From assembly GCA_964495465.1 (NCBI GenBank), contig CAZBWE010000088.1, forward strand, positions 1 through 8,801: a stretch of DNA of 8,801 bases, read 5' to 3'. The notes beneath the pieces were generated by a model. That model searched no databases. It was not told the origin of the DNA and saw only the letters and a list, made by a program, of their open reading frames with translations. Numbering within the stretch: position 1 is the stretch's first letter; each line of letters opens with the position of its first letter. The translations under genes and the position numbers were made by a program. This DNA comes from CAZBWE01 sp964495465 (lineage in GTDB: Bacteria; Planctomycetota; Phycisphaerae; Sedimentisphaerales; Anaerobacaceae). Shown here in pieces: positions 6,066 to 8,801 of this stretch.

Positions 6066-7401
6066 AGCTTATGTTATTGACAGCCTGACCAATCGCTATG
6101 ACAGTGTGGGAGGAAGCAGCTTAAGCTACAATGCAGCAGGAGATTTGGTAAAGGATAAGGATAGCTATGAATACGAATATGACTATGAAAATCGCATTGT
6201 CAAAATCATCAAAGACGGCAACGATATAGCGGAATTTGCCTATGATGCGCTTGGCCGGAGGATTGAGAAAAAAGACCTTATTGACTCCAACAATACAAGG
6301 CGTTACTATTACAACTACAACTGGCAGGTATTAGAGGAATACGACAGTCAAAATAACAGGAAAAACTACTATGTCTATGGCAACTACATCGATGAGGTAT
6401 TGAGGATGGGTGGCAATTTTTACTACCTGCACGACCATTTATACAGCCCGGTCGTCCTTTACATGGGCGCCAGCAACAACTACGCAGTGTTCGAACGCTA
6501 CGAGTATGACGCATACGGCAATTGCCACGTCCTTGAGCCGAACTTTGCCGATGACCCTGACGGCCAGAGCGACTTTGACAATCCGTATTTGTTTACCGGC
6601 CGGAGGGTGGATATACTGGATTCCGGCTCTTTGAAAATCCAATACAATCGCAATCGTTACTACGACCAGCACACCGGCCGATGGCTAACTCACGACCCGC
6701 TGGGTATTACACCAAACCCACAACAGCCAAACTACTTTGCCGCAATTTCCCAATATAAAGATGGCCTAAGTCTTTATGAATATGCTTCTTCTAATCCGTT
6801 AGGAATTGTAGATCCATCAGGATTATCAATAATATCTATTATAGTGGAGGCAATCGCTTTGCATTGCACAGATTGGACCGACGGTCCATACATGTTGATT
6901 CAAGTCGAGCTAGCGCTAATAAGGGCTGGTGATTATCGATGTCTTCCTGGCGCATTTACCGGTGGAGGTAATCCTTATAAGCATTGTGTCTGGAGTTGTG
7001 AAGTGGCAAAGAAGTACGGGGAAGATCAAGCAAGAAGATGTGGGCGGCTAAAGGAATATGTGGACTGGGCTATAGCTAATTTAGCAGATTCAATAAGCGA
7101 TTCCTGTTGGAATAATCTTTTGCCCGACTCTGTAAAAAGCATGATAGCAGCTTGGGTGTGTAGCGCTTATCAACGTTCAGACCTTCGGGATAACGCCGCC
7201 GGAAGAGATTGTGGAACAGATCAGTGCCTTATTTGTAAGTATCCGGATTGTGGAGATTGCTGCGAGAACGAAAAAAATATAGGGCCTCGCACTCCGGAAG
7301 GGAGAGAATCAGATGGGGAAAGACCATACAGTCCACGGTGCAGGGATCGGTATCAAGAGGCACTCGATCCGGAACCCGGGCCAGTACTATTAGGATTATG
7401 A
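6040..7401 (+). CDS. RHS/YD-repeat tip with RHS core domain and cysteine-rich C-terminal domain (5'-truncated)
   Basis: The 453-aa frame opens in the middle of YD repeats (NRYDSVGGSSLSYNAAGDL, then YDYENRIVKI and FAYDALGRRIEK at 66-77), so the ATG at 6040 is simply the first start after a stop at 6016-6018; no ribosome site precedes it. Residues about 150-263 are the RHS-associated core: ERYEYDAYGN, NPYLFTGRR, RNRYYDQHTGRWLTHDPLG, LYEYASSNPLGIVDPSGLS. RHS proteins are usually over 1,000 aa, so most of the shell is missing. After GLS (263) comes a 190-aa variable domain with 14 cysteines, containing HCVWSC (315-320), a GEDQA-x3-CG stretch and DNAAGRDCG (384-392), and ending in a Cys cluster, CLICKYPDCGDCC (396-408). 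In polymorphic toxins this position holds the toxin; here toxin activity is inferred from position only. The next gene overlaps its stop codon. Confidence 0.85.
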   Translation: MPTRINSNEAYVIDSLTNRYDSVGGSSLSYNAAGDLVKDKDSYEYEYDYENRIVKIIKDGNDIAEFAYDALGRRIEKKDLIDSNNTRRYYYNYNWQVLEEYDSQNNRKNYYVYGNYIDEVLRMGGNFYYLHDHLYSPVVLYMGASNNYAVFERYEYDAYGNCHVLEPNFADDPDGQSDFDNPYLFTGRRVDILDSGSLKIQYNRNRYYDQHTGRWLTHDPLGITPNPQQPNYFAAISQYKDGLSLYEYASSNPLGIVDPSGLSIISIIVEAIALHCTDWTDGPYMLIQVELALIRAGDYRCLPGAFTGGGNPYKHCVWSCEVAKKYGEDQARRCGRLKEYVDWAIANLADSISDSCWNNLLPDSVKSMIAAWVCSAYQRSDLRDNAAGRDCGTDQCLICKYPDCGDCCENEKNIGPRTPEGRESDGERPYSPRCRDRYQEALDPEPGPVLLGL

Positions 7402-8411
7402 AGATAAAGAAAATAAAAGAGTATTCATACTACATAGTTATATTTATTATTGTTATAGTCCTATCTCTGTCGTTTCTCTTTGGGTATTTAGATAAGACTG
7501 TAGATAAAGTGGCAGACACTTCTTCTTCACGGCCTGCCAAGCCCCCCGATAAGACAATGCAACTTGATATAGATAATGAAACAAGTATAGACCTTGTCTA
7601 TATTAAACCCGGAACTTTTATTATGGGTAGAAATGTAGGATTGGTAGAGAGAGCTTTTGCACGGATCTCTTCTATGTTTATGGTTGGGAAGTATCCCGAT
7701 GATTGGCCAGCACGTAAGGTAAAGATTACAAAAGGATTCTATATTGGCAAATATAAGATAACAAGTTCACAGTTTTGTAAGTTTCTAAACGCGGTTCCCA
7801 ATCCGGAGGATTATGTCGAATTGAACGAATTTGCCCGCATTGAAATAAAAGACAAGGATTATGTTCCCAGGCTAGGCTGTGAGAACTGCGCTATCAATGT
7901 TGTCCCGTGGAAAGGGGCCGTGGCATTCTGTGAGTGGCTTAGCCATGAGACAGGCTTTATCGTTCGTCTGCCGACCGAGGCGGAATGGGAATTTACTGTT
8001 CGTGGTAGTGAGGGCAGACCTAAGCCTTGGGGGAAAGGCAAAGTAGTATGGACAGACCAGTCGCCTGTACAGGGACGGCAGAATAAAGAGAAATATCCAC
8101 ATCCCTGGAGTTGCGCTCCGGTGGATGCATTTCCGGAGAATGTGACGCCCGATGGTGTGGTTGGAATGAAGAGCTGGGTTGGCGAATGGTGTTCTGATTT
8201 CTACGGCGTCCGTTATTTGAAAGATGATGTTATTGACCCCCAAGGCCCCACAGAAGAACGCCTCTTAGAAGACAAATCGCTTAATCCTTATCCTTATGAT
8301 AAGGCGTATCACGTATTCCGCGGTCGGGCCTCTTTCGTTGGTCCTAGAGAGTTCGGGGATGAAGTTTTAGGAGGTATCTACGGTTTTCGTGTAGTCATAG
8401 AGCTACCATAA
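7398..8411 (+). CDS. membrane-anchored FGE-sulfatase (SUMF1-like) domain protein
   Basis: This 337-aa product starts at ATG 7398, overlapping the RHS stop as ATGA. The frame is open further upstream, but that part lies inside the RHS CDS and lacks a signal, whereas MKIKKIKEYS is followed by a membrane anchor at about 11-30. A short Ser/Pro linker leads to an FGE-sulfatase domain at about 65-334: YIKPGTFIMG (68-77), the FYIGKYKITSSQFCKFL helix region, AFCEWLSHETGFIVRLPTEAEWEF, GVVGMKSWVGEWCSDFY (family form near GLYDMxGNVWEWCxDxY), VFRGRASF (family RGGSW) and terminal GFRVV. The Cys pair of true formylglycine-generating enzymes is absent near the C-terminus, and GN and GG motif residues are changed. 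Sulfatase maturation is therefore unlikely; a periplasmic binding or partner role is inferred. Stop is TAA. Confidence 0.9.
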   Translation: MKIKKIKEYSYYIVIFIIVIVLSLSFLFGYLDKTVDKVADTSSSRPAKPPDKTMQLDIDNETSIDLVYIKPGTFIMGRNVGLVERAFARISSMFMVGKYPDDWPARKVKITKGFYIGKYKITSSQFCKFLNAVPNPEDYVELNEFARIEIKDKDYVPRLGCENCAINVVPWKGAVAFCEWLSHETGFIVRLPTEAEWEFTVRGSEGRPKPWGKGKVVWTDQSPVQGRQNKEKYPHPWSCAPVDAFPENVTPDGVVGMKSWVGEWCSDFYGVRYLKDDVIDPQGPTEERLLEDKSLNPYPYDKAYHVFRGRASFVGPREFGDEVLGGIYGFRVVIELP

Positions 8412-8509
8412 AAGATTCAGAAAACCGAATTGATGTAAAAGGATAGAGAAGTTGGATTCTCCACTGTGGCAAGCAGATATTATTTTGATTGAAACAGATA
8501 AGTGTTGAT
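8412..8509 (+). other. short intergenic spacer
   Basis: There is no clear terminator here, only a 5-bp gagaa/ttctc hairpin at about 8446-8460, and no strong ribosome site before ATG 8510. A TATTAT at 8478-8483 could be a -10, but a -35 (TTGGAT, 8452) would be 20 bases away, so cotranscription with the upstream gene is equally possible. Confidence 0.35.
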
Positions 8510-8801
8510 ATGAGGAGAAATAAGTTAATTTTTATATTTGCTTTATTAGGCCTGATTTTTTCGTTGGCTATAGGCCATCAGGAACAGCAAACAACAGTTA
8601 CAGATATTGAGACAACCAATAAACAAGCTACAAAGTCAATCCAGCCCGCAGCAACAAGAAAAGTTTTGTTACCACCCGTTCCTGCGGCTGAGAATTTGCT
8701 GCCGAAGATTTCCTTTGAGAATACGGTTTGCGATTTGGGCGAAGTCGGCCAGGGCACGAAGAATACCTGCGAGTTTAAGTTCACGAATACCGGCCAGGGC
8801 C
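8510..8801 (+). CDS. DUF1573 domain protein, N-terminal part (runs off the window)
   Basis: ATG 8510 opens a frame that reaches the window end (97 codons seen). It begins with a signal peptide or anchor: MRRNK, then a hydrophobic run IFIFALLGLIFSLAIG. A Gln/Thr-rich low-complexity linker follows (about residues 24-55). From about 66 the sequence reads ISFENTVCDLGEVGQG then CEFKFTNTGQG, the first strands of a DUF1573 domain, an Ig-like fold common in Planctomycetota and Bacteroidota and often followed by a V-x-x-S-C-G-C motif, which would lie just beyond the window. It is a secreted or periplasmic structural or binding protein; its exact role is unknown. It follows the FGE-like gene by 98 bases on the same strand. 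Confidence 0.82.
   Translation, partial: MRRNKLIFIFALLGLIFSLAIGHQEQQTTVTDIETTNKQATKSIQPAATRKVLLPPVPAAENLLPKISFENTVCDLGEVGQGTKNTCEFKFTNTGQG

Noticed and set aside
6278..6672. Minus- and plus-strand alternative frames (up to 78 codons) inside the RHS core
   Set aside because: They are shadows of the RHS core, whose motifs (YDALGRR, RNRYYDQHTGRW, DPSGLS) define the true frame.
7248..7397. Upstream extension of the FGE-like frame
   Set aside because: It overlaps the RHS coding frame and encodes an Arg/Ser-rich stretch with no signal; ATG 7398 gives a proper membrane anchor and the typical ATGA overlap.
7399..7401. Evidence that TGA is read as Trp throughout the genome
   Set aside because: The RHS gene ends at TGA, and reading through would add only two residues before TAA, so the window neither needs nor excludes reassignment; all other conserved Trp positions inspected use TGG.
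8578..8784. 68-codon minus-strand frame at the right end
   Set aside because: It is antisense to the DUF1573 gene, whose signal peptide and domain strands are clear.

Overview
The window looks like a piece of a planctomycete genome, most likely class Phycisphaerae (inference). The reasons are a very long secreted multi-module protein ending in a dockerin-like double motif, an RHS/YD-repeat 'tip' with a private C-terminal domain, a membrane-anchored FGE-sulfatase (SUMF1-like) protein and a DUF1573 protein, a mix common in that group. No tRNA, rRNA, CRISPR array or transposase was seen.

Layout. (1) 1-161: a short intergenic stretch with a possible C-terminal tail of a plus-strand gene and a hairpin that suits a terminator for the minus-strand gene. 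(2) 5528 down to 162, minus strand: one 1,788-codon reading frame interrupted by a single in-frame TGA. The first part (355 aa) is a secreted alpha/alpha-toroid protein of the prenyltransferase/squalene-cyclase fold. The second part (1,424 aa) completes the toroid and continues into three DUF11-type modules, two copies of a carbohydrate-binding-like module, a parallel beta-helix, an Fn3-like module and a dockerin-like tail. (3) 5529-5904: an AT-rich divergent intergenic region with short repeated words that form an inverted repeat. (4) 5905-7401, plus strand: debris of an exported N-terminus in a broken frame, then the 3' part of an RHS gene with a cysteine-rich C-terminal domain. (5) 7398-8411: a membrane-anchored FGE-sulfatase-domain protein overlapping the RHS stop by 4 nt (ATGA). 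(6) 8510-8801: the start of a DUF1573 protein, cut by the window edge.

How the genes may work together. The minus-strand product looks like an extracellular adhesive or structural protein that could be tethered through its dockerin-like end; no cohesin is present here. The RHS tip and the FGE-like gene look translationally coupled and may be an effector-tip/partner pair. Whether the RHS gene still makes an exported product is doubtful, because its 5' part is missing or frameshifted.

Most notable: (a) the TGA sits exactly where the tryptophan of a QW motif (Q-K-A-N-G-S-W) is expected, and the frame stays open for more than 1,400 codons beyond it; (b) a 198-bp perfect repeat lies inside that gene while its neighbouring repeated modules have diverged; (c) the RHS C-terminal domain carries 14 cysteines and is coupled to an FGE-like gene with a degenerate active site.
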